DNA of 64,000 nucleotides. It comes from Sanyastnella coralliicola (GTDB lineage Bacteria; Bacteroidota; Bacteroidia; Flavobacteriales_D; Sanyastnellaceae). The translations under genes were made by a program, and so were the position numbers. The stretch covers positions 1,753,501 to 1,817,500 of the forward strand of contig NZ_CP132543.1 in NCBI RefSeq assembly GCF_030845195.1, in the 5' to 3' direction. Positions 49,655 to 59,063 of the stretch are shown piece after piece; within the stretch, counting starts at the first letter, position 1; every line of letters starts with the position of its first letter. The notes under the pieces are model-generated. The model made no database searches. It had not been told where the DNA came from and was given only the letters and a program-made list of their open reading frames with translations.

Positions 49655-50341
49655 ATGACTCGAAAACTTCTTATCCTTTTTGCACTTAGCCTGGCCTATG
49701 TGCATGTTTCAGCGCAGCAATACAATGATAAACTGGGTGCGTGGTATATGTACTTCTGGAACACCACACTTGGTGAGTCAAACTTTGGCTTTCAGGGAGA
49801 CCTTCAATACCGAAGCTTTGACTACGGTGAAGACCTTGAGCAAATCATGCTTCGCGGTGGGTTTACATGGAATCCTGCTGGAAACAAGGCCAAATTGACG
49901 TTGGGGTATGCGAATATCACTACGGGTGTTGAAGGAGAATCAACTCGCACAGTGGTGGAAAGTCGTATTTATCAGGAGGCATTACTTCCGCAACGGTTTG
50001 GGAGGTTCTTTCTAACGCACCGATTCCGTTACGAGCAACGTTTCGTCAATGATGATTTCAGAACGCGTTACCGCTATAACCTCTTCCTAAACGTTGATCT
50101 TAACGGAAAAGAGCTGAAAGAAGGATGTGTCTATCTCGCGCTATACAACGAGCTTTTTGTGAATGGACAACGAAATGTAGACGCTGAGTTAACTGTAGAA
50201 TATTTCGATCGCAATCGTCTTTATGGTGCGCTAGGTTATTCCCTAAAAGACAATCTCCGTTTCCAACTTGGGGTGATGCGTCAGACAAGCATGTCGCAAT
50301 TCAAGGATCAAATTCAAGTCAGCGCCCATCACAAGTTTTAA
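49655..50341 (+). CDS. DUF2490-like outer-membrane protein
   Basis: 228 residues from ATG 49655 (MTRKLLILFALSLAYVHVSA), chosen because the signal peptide begins there rather than at the ATG nine codons upstream. The mature part QQYNDKLGAWYMYFWNTTLG followed by alternating beta strands (GDLQYRSFDYGEDLEQIMLR, FLTHRFRYEQRFVNDDFRTR) and a terminal Phe is typical of DUF2490 barrels. Function unknown; likely an outer-membrane beta-barrel. Confidence 0.85.
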   Translation: MTRKLLILFALSLAYVHVSAQQYNDKLGAWYMYFWNTTLGESNFGFQGDLQYRSFDYGEDLEQIMLRGGFTWNPAGNKAKLTLGYANITTGVEGESTRTVVESRIYQEALLPQRFGRFFLTHRFRYEQRFVNDDFRTRYRYNLFLNVDLNGKELKEGCVYLALYNELFVNGQRNVDAELTVEYFDRNRLYGALGYSLKDNLRFQLGVMRQTSMSQFKDQIQVSAHHKF

Positions 50342-50357
50342 GCATCGATTTCTGGCG

Positions 50358-50365
50358 TAACTTCG
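50358..50365 (+). promoter_or_regulatory. -7 box TAACTTCG, 4 nt before start
   Basis: Followed by CACC and the ATG at 50370. Confidence 0.55.
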
Positions 50366-50369
50366 CACC

Positions 50370-51284
50370 ATGAACGTGCGCAAAAGCAAAGAACTCGCCG
50401 GACACGCCGGTCCTATCTACGCCCTTTTCCCAGGACGTTCTGAAGGACATGTACTCACAGCTAGTGGAGACAAGTTCATTGCTGAATGGAACTTAGACGA
50501 AGGTGTGGCGTCGCCTTTTTCTGTCAAGCTCGAAGAAGCGGTATTCTCAGGCTATTTCCATGAAGAGAAACAGCTACTCTTAGCTGGTACCGCTTCGGGG
50601 AATCTGCACGTGATTGACCTCCAAGCTAAAAAGGAGCTTCGCAACCTTGCCGTACATAAGAAAGGCGTGTTTGCTATCATCCATATCCCTCAAGAAAACT
50701 GGTTTATCATCGGTGGTGGAGACGGTTTTATTTCTGTGTGGGATGATGCGCAATTTGAACTCATCAGACACTTTAAAGTTTCTGACTTCAAGATCAGAAG
50801 CCTTTCACTGGTTGATGAACAACTAGCAGTCACTTCAGGAGACGGCTTCATCCGGATCTTCGACCTACCCTGGTTGAACGAACAAAACGCCATCAACGCG
50901 CACGAAGGCGGAGCTTACTGCGCAGTTAAGCACCCGAATAAGCCCGTTCTCATTTCAGGCGGAAAAGATGCTCACCTGCGTTTCTGGCACCTTGACGACT
51001 TCTCTGAGATTAGAAACATCCCTGCACATAACTTCGGCATCTACCAGATCAAGTTCTCCCCTGACGGCACAAAAGCACTTTCTGCCAGTAGAGACAAAAC
51101 CCTCAAACTCTGGAACAGCGAAGATTTCGGTCTCATCGAAAGAATTGAACGCCCAAAGTATCCAGCACATACGCATTCGATCAACAGTATTCTCTGGCTA
51201 GACAATAATCAATTTGTTTCAGCGGGTGATGATCGGAAAATCAAAGTGTGGAACATCGACGAGAGTCTAGAGTCTAGAGACTAG
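50370..51284 (+). CDS. WD40-repeat protein
   Basis: 304 residues, soluble, forming a probable seven-bladed beta propeller. Recurrent GH...WD-type blades are seen: GHAGPIYALFPGRSEGHVLT, AHEGGAYCAVKHPNKPVLIS, AHNFGIYQIKFSPDGTKALS with ASRDKTLKLWN, and HTHSINSILWLDNNQFVSAG with DDRKIKVWN. No other domain. WD40 proteins serve as protein-binding scaffolds; the partner is unknown. The -7 box sits 4 nt before the ATG, so it is a separate unit from the DUF2490 gene. Confidence 0.92.
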   Translation: MNVRKSKELAGHAGPIYALFPGRSEGHVLTASGDKFIAEWNLDEGVASPFSVKLEEAVFSGYFHEEKQLLLAGTASGNLHVIDLQAKKELRNLAVHKKGVFAIIHIPQENWFIIGGGDGFISVWDDAQFELIRHFKVSDFKIRSLSLVDEQLAVTSGDGFIRIFDLPWLNEQNAINAHEGGAYCAVKHPNKPVLISGGKDAHLRFWHLDDFSEIRNIPAHNFGIYQIKFSPDGTKALSASRDKTLKLWNSEDFGLIERIERPKYPAHTHSINSILWLDNNQFVSAGDDRKIKVWNIDESLESRD

Positions 51285-51341
51285 AGACTAAGGTCAATCT
51301 AGAATCGAAAATCAATAATCTATAACTCTTTCTCAGTCTCA

Positions 51342-51367
51342 ACGGACGCCGGACGCCGGATGCCGGA
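51342..51367 (+). repeat. GGACGCC/GGATGCC heptamers
   Basis: Three and a half heptamers of the family seen at 6594-6631 and, in reverse complement, at 8664-8685, 8893-8914 and 9072-9100. Confidence 0.85.
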
Positions 51368-51447
51368 GAATCCAAACACTAAACCCAAGGAACTCCCCAC
51401 TTGTAAAATCCCCCGAGTACGGTATTCCCTGTTCGAAGGTGTGGGCG

Positions 51448-51455
51448 TATATTTG
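51448..51455 (+). promoter_or_regulatory. Putative -7 box TATATTTG for the iron transporter operon
   Basis: Exact TAnnTTTG match, 22 nt before the ATG at 51478. An AAAGGA stretch just before the ATG resembles a ribosome-binding site, which is rare in this window. Confidence 0.6.
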
Positions 51456-51477
51456 CAGTCTGAAACCCTGAAAGGAA

Positions 51478-52533
51478 ATGAAGAAACTACTATGGTTCAG
51501 CGCATTGGCATTGATAATGTCGTGTGCTACGGAATCCTCTGAACCTGCGCAGGATACTCCTGAAGAGACCGTGCAGGAAACCCAGGAAGTTAACATCTAC
51601 AGCCACCGTCACTACGATATCGACCAAGAGCTTTTCGAAGAATTCGAGGCGTCTACAGGTATCAAAGTCAATGTGGTCAAAGCGAAGGCTGATGAGCTGT
51701 TGGTTCGCCTCGAGAATGAAGGTGCTGACTCCCCTGCTGATTTGATCATGACTTCTGATGCAGGACGTCTGGTGAGAGCAGAGCAGAAAGGACTTCTTCA
51801 ACCAATTGAATCAGAGTTACTGAATGCCCGTGTAGCTGAGAATCTCCGCGATCCTCAGAACCAATGGTACTCTCTCACAGTGCGTGCTCGTGTTTTCGCT
51901 TACCACCCCGAACGAGTGAGAGAAGATGAGTTGACGACTTATGAGGACCTTGCGAATGAAAGCTGGCAAGGACGAATCATTTCACGTAGCTCATCAAACA
52001 TATACAACCAGAGTCTTCTGGCTTCTATCATTGCAAATGACGGAGCTGAGGCAGCAACTGCTTGGGCTACGGCGGTGCGTGCAAACATGGCTCGTGACCC
52101 TCAAGGAAATGACCGCGCTCAAGTAAAAGCCGTTGCTGCAGGCGAGGCTGACTTGGCTATCGTGAACACTTACTATCTTGGTAAGATGCTGAACAGCGAA
52201 AACGAAGCAGAACGTAAAGCCGGAGAATCAGTGAAGCTATTCTTCCCGAATCAAGATGGACGAGGAACACACATCAACGTTTCTGGTGCCGGACTTACCA
52301 AGCACTCTCCAAACAAGGAAAACGCAATCAAACTGCTAGAATTCTTGACATCAAAGGAGGCGCAGCAACGCTTCGCTGATGCGAATTATGAATACCCTGT
52401 CAATCCAGAAGCCCAGGCTTCAGAGCTTCTCCAAAGCTGGGGAGAGTTCAAGCGTGATTCTTTGAATCTTGTTGAACTTGGATTGAACAACGCACGTGCC
52501 ATCGAAATCTTTGGTGCGGCTAACTGGAACTGA
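51478..52533 (+). CDS. Ferric iron ABC transporter, substrate-binding lipoprotein
   Basis: 351 residues. Lipoprotein signal with lipobox LIMSC (Cys 16) and an acidic linker. The mature protein is a class of FbpA/FutA-type ferric-binding proteins: VNIYSHRHYDIDQELFEEFE with the conserved YSxRHYD iron-site start, DLIMTSDAGRLVRAEQKGLL, and the Tyr pair region VNTYYLGKMLNSENEAER. It delivers Fe(III) in the periplasm to the permease encoded next. Three genes follow with no or 5-bp gaps, forming an fbpABC-like operon. Confidence 0.93.
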   Translation: MKKLLWFSALALIMSCATESSEPAQDTPEETVQETQEVNIYSHRHYDIDQELFEEFEASTGIKVNVVKAKADELLVRLENEGADSPADLIMTSDAGRLVRAEQKGLLQPIESELLNARVAENLRDPQNQWYSLTVRARVFAYHPERVREDELTTYEDLANESWQGRIISRSSSNIYNQSLLASIIANDGAEAATAWATAVRANMARDPQGNDRAQVKAVAAGEADLAIVNTYYLGKMLNSENEAERKAGESVKLFFPNQDGRGTHINVSGAGLTKHSPNKENAIKLLEFLTSKEAQQRFADANYEYPVNPEAQASELLQSWGEFKRDSLNLVELGLNNARAIEIFGAANWN

Positions 52534-52538
52534 TCCCT

Positions 52539-54125
52539 TTGGTCGGTATCCCTACAAAAAGAATCCCTTGGGTAGTGGTGTCAACACTGGTTGCAGTGTT
52601 GATGCTTCTGCCCTTCTTTTTCTTGCTCTCTTCTACTTTCGGAGAAGAAACTTCGAACCAATGGTCTATTCTCGATAGTCCGGGACTAACCGAGTGGATT
52701 TCAAATTCTATTGGCCTCATCCTCGGTGTTGGCGGACTAACCTGTGTACTAGGTGTTTCCCTTGCATTGCTTGTTACGAATTACCAGTTCCCCGGTGCAC
52801 GTTTCTTCCGATGGGCCTTGTTGATGCCACTAGCCATCCCAAGCTACATCGCGGCCTATGTATTCCATGGCATCTTCGAATACACTGGTCCACTGCATCA
52901 ACTATCGATGACCTTCTCAGATGGCTGGTACTTGAATATTATGAACCCTTGGGGCTTGGTGATTGTCTTGTCGCTGGTTTTATATCCTTATGTTTTCAGT
53001 ACCACCCGTGTCGCGTTGCAAAGCCGCTTCGCGTCGTATTATGAAAGTGCACGGTCGCTCGGACTCAGCTCCACACAACGATTCTTCAAGGTATTGCTCC
53101 CGTTACTTTCTCCTGCCATTGCCGGCGGAGTGTTCTTGGTGATGATGGAGGTGCTGAACGACTACGGCGCCATGAAGTACTTCGGTGTACCCACTTTCAC
53201 CACGGCCATCTTCACCCAGTGGTTCAGTTTAGGCGATAAAAACGGCGCCATCCAATTGGCGCTCATGTTATTTGCCATCGTTGGGGTACTTGCTGTATTG
53301 GAGTCACGTTTCCACAGAAAGCATCGCGTTACGGAATCACACCGTTCTCGTTCCTCTCCCCCTACTGTTCTTAGTGGTTGGAAGTCTTCACTAGCGAGTG
53401 CATTTTGTGGGTTCATCTTCTTTATCGCTTTCGTAGCACCTGTGGGTTATCTGCTTTGGCTTTTCAGCTTCGCCAAACGTTCTCGTGCCGTCAGCGAATG
53501 GTTCGGCTTGACAACTAACAGCCTGATTACCGGAATCGCTGGAGCGTTAACTGTGCTCTTATTGGTACTCATCACACAGTTCGTTAGACAACTCGTTCGC
53601 GGACGATTCACATTTTGGATTGGGAAAAGTATCTCCATGGGATACGCCATTCCAGGCGCTATCATTGCTATTGGTGTCTCAGCCGTTGCCATTTCATTTG
53701 ACCGTGCATTCTTCGATGGTTTGACCTTGCAAGGTTCCATCCTCATGTTGGTCTTCGCTTATGCCGTGCGTTTCTCTGGTGTTGCGTATCAACCACTCAA
53801 TGCTGAGGCTGAGAAAAGATCAGGAAGACTATTCGAGGCTGGCAGAAGTCTTGGCAAGAATAGCTGGGCTTTACTTAAAGATCTATTTATCCCGCTATCG
53901 CGGAAAGGCGTGCTGATCGCAGCGTCACTGGTTGCGATTGATATTCTCAAGGAGCTTCCATTGACGTTGATTTTACGTCCGTTCAACTTTGACACCCTGG
54001 CCACCAAGGCTTTCGAATATGCTGATGACGAGTTACTCTATCAAGCAGCCCTTCCTTCATTGTCAGTTATTCTAGTTGGATTGATTCCGGTACTTTTGCT
54101 CAATCGCTTGATGCGGAAACCATGA
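52539..54125 (+). CDS. Ferric iron ABC transporter, permease
   Basis: 528 residues, fused two-domain permease of the FbpB/FutB type with about twelve membrane helices. The first binding-protein-dependent transport domain covers about 55-250 (GLSSTQRFFKVLLPLLSPAI holds the EAA-like loop), the second about 330-525 (AGRSLGKNSWALLKDLFIPL). No ATG is suitably placed; TTG at 52539, 5 bp after the upstream stop, is the probable start. It ends in ATGA overlapping the ATPase gene. Confidence 0.92.
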   Translation: MVGIPTKRIPWVVVSTLVAVLMLLPFFFLLSSTFGEETSNQWSILDSPGLTEWISNSIGLILGVGGLTCVLGVSLALLVTNYQFPGARFFRWALLMPLAIPSYIAAYVFHGIFEYTGPLHQLSMTFSDGWYLNIMNPWGLVIVLSLVLYPYVFSTTRVALQSRFASYYESARSLGLSSTQRFFKVLLPLLSPAIAGGVFLVMMEVLNDYGAMKYFGVPTFTTAIFTQWFSLGDKNGAIQLALMLFAIVGVLAVLESRFHRKHRVTESHRSRSSPPTVLSGWKSSLASAFCGFIFFIAFVAPVGYLLWLFSFAKRSRAVSEWFGLTTNSLITGIAGALTVLLLVLITQFVRQLVRGRFTFWIGKSISMGYAIPGAIIAIGVSAVAISFDRAFFDGLTLQGSILMLVFAYAVRFSGVAYQPLNAEAEKRSGRLFEAGRSLGKNSWALLKDLFIPLSRKGVLIAASLVAIDILKELPLTLILRPFNFDTLATKAFEYADDELLYQAALPSLSVILVGLIPVLLLNRLMRKP

Positions 54126-55069
54126 GTTACCTCCACATAGATCATATCGACCACGCCTATGGGCGTCATCAAGTCTTGTTCGACTGTTCTTTCCAAATGG
54201 AGGAAGGACAGATCTTATCGCTCCTTGGAGAAAGCGGAAGCGGAAAGACAACGATGTTGCGTTTGATCGCTGGTTTTGAACGACCAAAAAAAGGAGCGAT
54301 TCACATTGCGGGTGATGCATTGGCTGATGATTCTACCTTCATATTACCAGAGCATCGTGATATTGGCTTGGTATTCCAAGACTATGCCTTGTTCCCTCAC
54401 CTAACGGTGGAAAAGAACCTGAAGCTCGCACAAAAGAAAGGCGATAGTACCGACATACGCGCCTGGCTAAAGGCTGTTGGCCTCGAAGGCATGGAGTCTC
54501 GTAAACCAGACCAACTCAGTGGAGGACAGCAACAGCGTGTTGCCATCGCTCGTGCGCTAGCTGCTCGACCGAAGCTGCTTTTGTTGGATGAGCCGTTCAG
54601 CAACATTGATGAATCGCTGAAGTTCAGTTTTAGAACGGAATTGAAAGAGATTCTAAAGAAGCAATCCATCAGCGCCATCTTTGTGACACACGACACCAAA
54701 GATGCTTTAGCTATTGCTGACAAAGTGGTGATTCTAAAAGATGGTGAGATTCGCCAATCTGCCTCTCCTGAAGATATTTACCGAACTCCAAGCGATCGTT
54801 ATGTCGCTGGACTTTTAGGTCCGTATAATGTAGTGCAAGAGCATAACGATGCTTGCACTATCATTCGTGCAGAGCATGTGCGAGTAGATGATCAAGGAGC
54901 ACATCAAGGAGAAGTAAAGCAATGCCTTTTTCAAGGAGAGCAATACCTCCTCATAGCTTCATCCAACAATCAAGAATGGGTGGTTTGCAGCAATACGGCG
55001 CACGCACCTGGTAACACTATCCGATTCCGCGCTAGCGAAGAGAATCAACTGAAGGTAAGTAACCGATGA
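54122..55069 (+). CDS. Ferric iron ABC transporter, ATP-binding protein
   Basis: 315 residues. Walker [10 protein letters not shown] (about 38-46), Q-loop [14 protein letters not shown], signature [19 protein letters not shown], Walker [14 protein letters not shown] and H-loop [14 protein letters not shown]. The C-terminal 80 residues (from [20 protein letters not shown]) are a TOBE-like regulatory domain. Powers iron import with the permease and binding protein encoded just upstream. Overlaps both neighbours by 4 bp. Confidence 0.95.
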   Translation: MSYLHIDHIDHAYGRHQVLFDCSFQMEEGQILSLLGESGSGKTTMLRLIAGFERPKKGAIHIAGDALADDSTFILPEHRDIGLVFQDYALFPHLTVEKNLKLAQKKGDSTDIRAWLKAVGLEGMESRKPDQLSGGQQQRVAIARALAARPKLLLLDEPFSNIDESLKFSFRTELKEILKKQSISAIFVTHDTKDALAIADKVVILKDGEIRQSASPEDIYRTPSDRYVAGLLGPYNVVQEHNDACTIIRAEHVRVDDQGAHQGEVKQCLFQGEQYLLIASSNNQEWVVCSNTAHAPGNTIRFRASEENQLKVSNR

Positions 55070-55377
55070 ATCGAAAGGAGCTCATAGAACAGATGCTCAA
55101 AGATGATCCGAATGACCCTTTTTTGCATTACGGATTAGCGCTTGAACAGCTCAGAGAAGACGATAAAAAAAGTGCCCGAATTACCTTCGAGCACTTAATT
55201 GATTCGTTTCCCGACTATCTCCCTACCTATTATCATTTGGGCCAACTGCTAGAGAAACTTGGTCATGATGATCAAGCGCTAGCGATCTACCACAAAGGCA
55301 GCGATTTGGCAGGGAAGCAACGCGATCTCAAAACAAAAGCCGAGATAGACGAAGCTATTTGGGAACTTGAGGAGTAG
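55066..55377 (+). CDS. TPR-repeat protein, 103 aa
   Basis: Two to three tetratricopeptide repeats: DPFLHYGLALEQLREDDKKS with ARITFEHLIDSFPDYLPTYY, and HLGQLLEKLGHDDQALAIYH with KGSDLAGKQRD. Soluble, no signal. The ATGA overlap with the transporter ATPase gene means it is translated with the iron uptake operon, although a functional link is not established. Confidence 0.9.
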   Translation: MNRKELIEQMLKDDPNDPFLHYGLALEQLREDDKKSARITFEHLIDSFPDYLPTYYHLGQLLEKLGHDDQALAIYHKGSDLAGKQRDLKTKAEIDEAIWELEE

Positions 55378-55536
55378 GCGTTAGGCTCATTCAATTAATA
55401 AATACTGAATCGTAATTAGTGAATAATGAACTCTAGTCGAGTCTATTCAATGCACTTCTTACGATTCAATATTAAGTACTTATTAAAGCAAGGGCTCAAG
55501 GAACCTTAAGCCATAAGCCTTAGGCCATAGGCCTGT
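55378..55536. repeat. Short spacer with inverted ATTAAGT/AATA words and heptamers
   Basis: GGCGTTAGGC at the start, an AT-rich dyad (AATACTGAATCGTAATTAGTG against TTCTTACGATTCAATATT, partially complementary) and AAGCCATAAGCC/TTAGGCCATAGGCC heptamers (55503-55535). The AT-rich dyad could fold as a stem-loop. No gene seen. Confidence 0.65.
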
Positions 55537-56301
55537 TTAGTCGTTATGCAGCTCTACACTCCACTCATCCTCATGACCATCGTTGTCTTCAGCGTGAATG
55601 TGAAGTTCGAGGTGATCAGTAGCGAATGCAGGAACTGTAATGCTTGCACCATTCATGTCGAATGATGTTGCACCACCTACGGCTAGTTCTTCTTCAACAA
55701 GAAGGTTTCCGTCTTCGTCTAGGATTTCGATGTGAGCGTCAGCCAATCCTGAAGCATCAGAGATGGTACCTTGGAACATCAACACATCTCCTTCTGCAGC
55801 GTCGATTTCATCATCAACCTCTGCTCCGTTTACAGACGTTACTTCGATCAATGGAATGATGTCGTTCTCAACGTCGATGTCAACGAATACTTGAGTAGAC
55901 TCGTTTCCTTCTTTGTCAAGTACGTCAACAAGCAGGTGCCATTCACCACGCGCGTTTGTAGGCACGCTATATGTGTTTGAGTAAGTATCGCTTGTACCTT
56001 CAAGGTTGATGATTGACAGTACTTCCCATTCTCCATCAGCTTCTTCTCCACCTTCTTCTTCATGTGAGTGTCCGTCTTCGTTCGGGTGAAGGTCGATTTT
56101 TAACTGATTTAGCTCGTCGTTGTCAGTCATATTGATTTGAAGTGTCATGTCTGTTCCAGCTTCAATTACTGCGTTTGACGTCACCGTCGTTCCATTGATA
56201 CGTACAGCGCTAATTACTGGGTTCTCCTCGTCAGTTTCGTTTTTACAAGCAGCCAGCGTTAGACCGATGAATAGTACAAATAGAATGTTATTGATTTTCA
56301 T
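55537..56301 (-). CDS. DUF4625 lipoprotein, His/acid-rich
   Basis: 254 residues. Lipoprotein signal ending LAAC (Cys 19), then DUF4625-type Ig-like domains: NPVISAVRINGTTVTSNAVI and IIPLIEVTSVNGAEVDDEID. Striking metal-binding-like clusters are present, HPNEDGHSHEEEGGEE near residue 75 and HLELHIHAEDNDGHEDEW near the end. It is the third gene of a unit with a His-rich protein and a TonB receptor (19 bp after the receptor stop), which suggests metal capture at the outer membrane. Confidence 0.87.
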   Translation of the reverse strand: MKINNILFVLFIGLTLAACKNETDEENPVISAVRINGTTVTSNAVIEAGTDMTLQINMTDNDELNQLKIDLHPNEDGHSHEEEGGEEADGEWEVLSIINLEGTSDTYSNTYSVPTNARGEWHLLVDVLDKEGNESTQVFVDIDVENDIIPLIEVTSVNGAEVDDEIDAAEGDVLMFQGTISDASGLADAHIEILDEDGNLLVEEELAVGGATSFDMNGASITVPAFATDHLELHIHAEDNDGHEDEWSVELHND

Positions 56302-56320
56302 GATAATTTGATTTCCACGA

Positions 56321-58705
56321 TTAATTGAAATAGCCCCTCAATGAGATGCTGAAATTTCGTCCGGCCTCTGGGAGGTCGAGCAGGTTGTATCGACTGAGAT
56401 GGTCGATGTATTTCCGGTCAAATAAGTTGTTGACAGAAAAGGCCGCTTCGATATAGTAGTCTTGTCCGTACTTCTTCTTTTTGACATCACTCTCAGTGAT
56501 TCTTTCCGCGATACAACCAATGATGGCAACGTCCCACAGTAAGTAGTCACTTGTTCTCTCTTCGTTTCTAGCAACTTGATTTTGCGCGGCGGTATAGGTA
56601 GCGCTAGCGCGGAAATCAAGACGGTTTGGATTGGTTCTTTCGATCCAGTGGTACACGACACTCGTTCGTGAACGTACTGGAGGTGTGAAAGGCAAGGCCA
56701 ATCCATCATCTAATCGATATGCATATACTAACTCTAGATCTTGGCTGAGGTCAACTTTTCGTTTAAGAATAGATTGCGTGTAATTAAATTCTCCCCCATA
56801 CCTGAATACTCTAGCTGCATCGAATTTGTACAGCTGACCTGCCTCAGGAAGTTCACTGAACTCGGCAGCTGGTTTCAGGTAAATGAAATTGCGGTATGCT
56901 CCAGCAAATCCTGCAGCACTAAATGAGTTCATGCCTCCGAAATATCTCCATTGAGCATCAGCCTGGTAGCCATTCTCTGGCTTGATCGAAGAATTGCCTT
57001 TCTCATGACGGAATGTACCGTGGTGGATACCGTTCGCAGATAGTTCGTAAGCTGTTGGGAATCTCGATGTTTTAGCCAATTGTACTTGAAGATCTCTGTG
57101 GGCATCGTACTTGCGTGTAATCAAAAGATTCGCACCCCAGATCACCCAGGTTTGATCTACTTCGATACTGCGGGTATTGGAACCTACAATCTCTTGAACC
57201 TCATTGTAAACAGGTTCAGTGAACCCATCTACGTTCACCTGAGAAGCATCCAATCGCCAGCCGGCAGACAATTCGTATTTCCCAATCTTATATTCATTGA
57301 CTGCAGCGAAAGCACCGGCTTGCCAATAGTTAGAAGATGGCACCAAATGCTCATATCCGCTGGTTTGTTCTTCGTTCAGCTCAATTTGGAAACCTGTATT
57401 CAACTTGTAATTCCCCGCTCGCTTTCGCCAAAAAACAGAGCTACTTGCTGTCTGTGTCTGAATCGACAAAGCAATTTCAGAGTCTGGCACAGGAGCATTC
57501 CCATGGCTATGTGGTTCTCCAAGTTCTAAGCGATCAATTTGTTGCAAGGCTCCAATGAAAACGAGCTCCTTCCCAGGAGATAGCTCTCTAAAGCCACGGT
57601 AGACTATGGAGTGCGATTGAATATCCATTGACGGAAGATCATCCAGCCTTGATTCGGATTCTTCTCTTAAGTCGTTTACATCGGGAATGCCAATAATGCC
57701 TGGGAATAGACCATAGCGATCATAGTAACCTCGGTAGGTGATTCTCCCACCGCCTTTCTTGTTTACCCAACGTAGTCTGGCTTGACCTGAGATACTCTTC
57801 CCATCCGTGTTTTTAAGTTGTCCGTTCAGAATTGGCAACCTTCTTGACAAATACTCAAATGACTCAGCAGGTACCTTCAGATTGTCGTTCTGTCGTACAC
57901 CTGCGGTAACATCTAATTGAAACTTGCTGAAGCGCCAATTCAATGCACCTCCATATTCGAACTGATCATTCACGCTGCTGAAGCGGGAGAAGACATTGAC
58001 CGCCACCCCTGAGGAATCAAGCATCGGATTTGGTGAAACTGTAATTGCACCTGCGGAAGCGCGTGGGCCATAGGTAAGCGCACTGCCTCCTTTCACCAAA
58101 GACACTCTTTCTAACTGCCAAGAATCCACACCGAGTCCGTGATCGTCTCCCCACTGCTGGAATTGCAATGGGAGTCCATCAACCACGAATCCAATCCGTG
58201 CGCCATATAAACCACGCACCGAAGGTTGGCCAGCATTTGATCCTGTTTTGATGCTCCGAACTCCAGGGAATTCTCCGAGGAGTGCAGAGGCATTCGGACT
58301 GCTGTATACGATTTGAATCTCTGAGATCTTCTGCAGTTCTGCTTTGATCATAGGCAAATATTCGCTGTCTTCTTCCCCATCCGCGGCTACAACCACCTCT
58401 CCTAGGGCTGACAAACTTTCGTGCAAGCCAAAGTCAAGGTGAAGCGAAGAGGATTCGACAACAACAGAATCTACGAGTGAATCGTAACCAATATGTGTAA
58501 TCCGGATAGCGTATTCTCCGGGATTTGCTTTTAGCGACCAATGTCCTTCCGCGTCAGCGTTAAATATCTGATCACCCAAAGCAATCGTAGCGAAGGCTAA
58601 CGGTTCTTGAGTGCGATTATCATAAACGTGACCAGAGACCGTTACCTGCGCTGTGCTCCCTACTGCGATAAAACACAGCAAGGACCAAACGAGATATTTG
58701 ATCAT
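56321..58705 (-). CDS. TonB-dependent outer-membrane receptor with CarboxypepD_reg-like domain
   Basis: 794 residues. Signal peptide 1-19; carboxypeptidase-regulatory-like domain about 22-105 (VSGHVYDNRTQEPLAFATIA); plug domain about 125-235 (VYSSPNASALLGEFPGVRSI, GLYGARIGFVVDGLPLQFQQ); 22-strand barrel thereafter ending in AGRNFSISLRGYFN with a terminal aromatic/Asn. The substrate is imported with TonB energy. Flanking His-rich and DUF4625 genes point to a metal ion or metal complex rather than a sugar; no SusD partner is present. Contains GEPHSHGNAPVPDS in a loop. One CGCTAGCGCGGAA motif (56603-56615). Confidence 0.94.
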   Translation of the reverse strand: MIKYLVWSLLCFIAVGSTAQVTVSGHVYDNRTQEPLAFATIALGDQIFNADAEGHWSLKANPGEYAIRITHIGYDSLVDSVVVESSSLHLDFGLHESLSALGEVVVAADGEEDSEYLPMIKAELQKISEIQIVYSSPNASALLGEFPGVRSIKTGSNAGQPSVRGLYGARIGFVVDGLPLQFQQWGDDHGLGVDSWQLERVSLVKGGSALTYGPRASAGAITVSPNPMLDSSGVAVNVFSRFSSVNDQFEYGGALNWRFSKFQLDVTAGVRQNDNLKVPAESFEYLSRRLPILNGQLKNTDGKSISGQARLRWVNKKGGGRITYRGYYDRYGLFPGIIGIPDVNDLREESESRLDDLPSMDIQSHSIVYRGFRELSPGKELVFIGALQQIDRLELGEPHSHGNAPVPDSEIALSIQTQTASSSVFWRKRAGNYKLNTGFQIELNEEQTSGYEHLVPSSNYWQAGAFAAVNEYKIGKYELSAGWRLDASQVNVDGFTEPVYNEVQEIVGSNTRSIEVDQTWVIWGANLLITRKYDAHRDLQVQLAKTSRFPTAYELSANGIHHGTFRHEKGNSSIKPENGYQADAQWRYFGGMNSFSAAGFAGAYRNFIYLKPAAEFSELPEAGQLYKFDAARVFRYGGEFNYTQSILKRKVDLSQDLELVYAYRLDDGLALPFTPPVRSRTSVVYHWIERTNPNRLDFRASATYTAAQNQVARNEERTSDYLLWDVAIIGCIAERITESDVKKKKYGQDYYIEAAFSVNNLFDRKYIDHLSRYNLLDLPEAGRNFSISLRGYFN

Positions 58706-58735
58706 AAAATGAGGGTTGAGTTAGCATATGCTGAA

Positions 58736-59059
58736 TTACAGCATCACCGGCGGCCCTCTTGAGAATACGTTAGATGAGAATTCCTTCCCCTCGAAAGCGG
58801 GAACCACTGCATTCCACTCAACATATTCAAGCAGAGCGAGTGTCTCTACTGAATGCGGCTGAATCGGAAGCCCCATGGCAAAATCGTACTCACAAACTGG
58901 ACATTCTTCTTCCGTGTCTTGTTCGTCACAATCTGCATGGTGATGGTGGTGGTGACCGTGATGGTCATCCAGGAAATGGTGAACTGTCAGCGAACTAGCT
59001 GAGAGCAGGATCAGACCGATCCCAAGTACTCCAATAAGTTGTGCAAACAGTTTTTTCAC
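58736..59059 (-). CDS. Small His-rich membrane/periplasmic protein
   Basis: 107 residues from a GTG. A hydrophobic N-terminal segment (LIGVLGIGLILLSASSLTV) anchors or exports the protein. The core HHFLDDHHGHHHHHHADCDE, followed by EECPVCEYDFAMG, offers many His and Cys ligands for transition metals such as Zn, Ni or Cu. It begins the operon with the TonB receptor (30-bp gap) and the DUF4625 lipoprotein. The -7 box TATCTTTG ends 4 nt before the GTG, so the mRNA may be leaderless. Similar His-rich proteins exist near metal-dependent TonB receptors in Bacteroidota. Confidence 0.85.
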   Translation of the reverse strand: MKKLFAQLIGVLGIGLILLSASSLTVHHFLDDHHGHHHHHHADCDEQDTEEECPVCEYDFAMGLPIQPHSVETLALLEYVEWNAVVPAFEGKEFSSNVFSRGPPVML

Positions 59060-59063
59060 GCGA

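Larger units (their letters stand above)
14780..56615. repeat. Twelve copies of 13-mer TTCCGCGNTAGCG, all inside genes
   Basis: Plus-strand copies start at 19648, 19879, 34225, 40190, 43753, 49222 and 55025; minus-strand copies (CGCTANCGCGGAA) start at 14780, 35773, 36151, 53893 and 56603. The N is C in six, T in three, A in two and G in one. Expected number by chance in 64 kb on both strands is about 0.01. The copies fall in different reading frames and in both orientations relative to the gene. Near-matches with one change occur at about 6303, 7291 and 58550. Confidence 0.9.
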
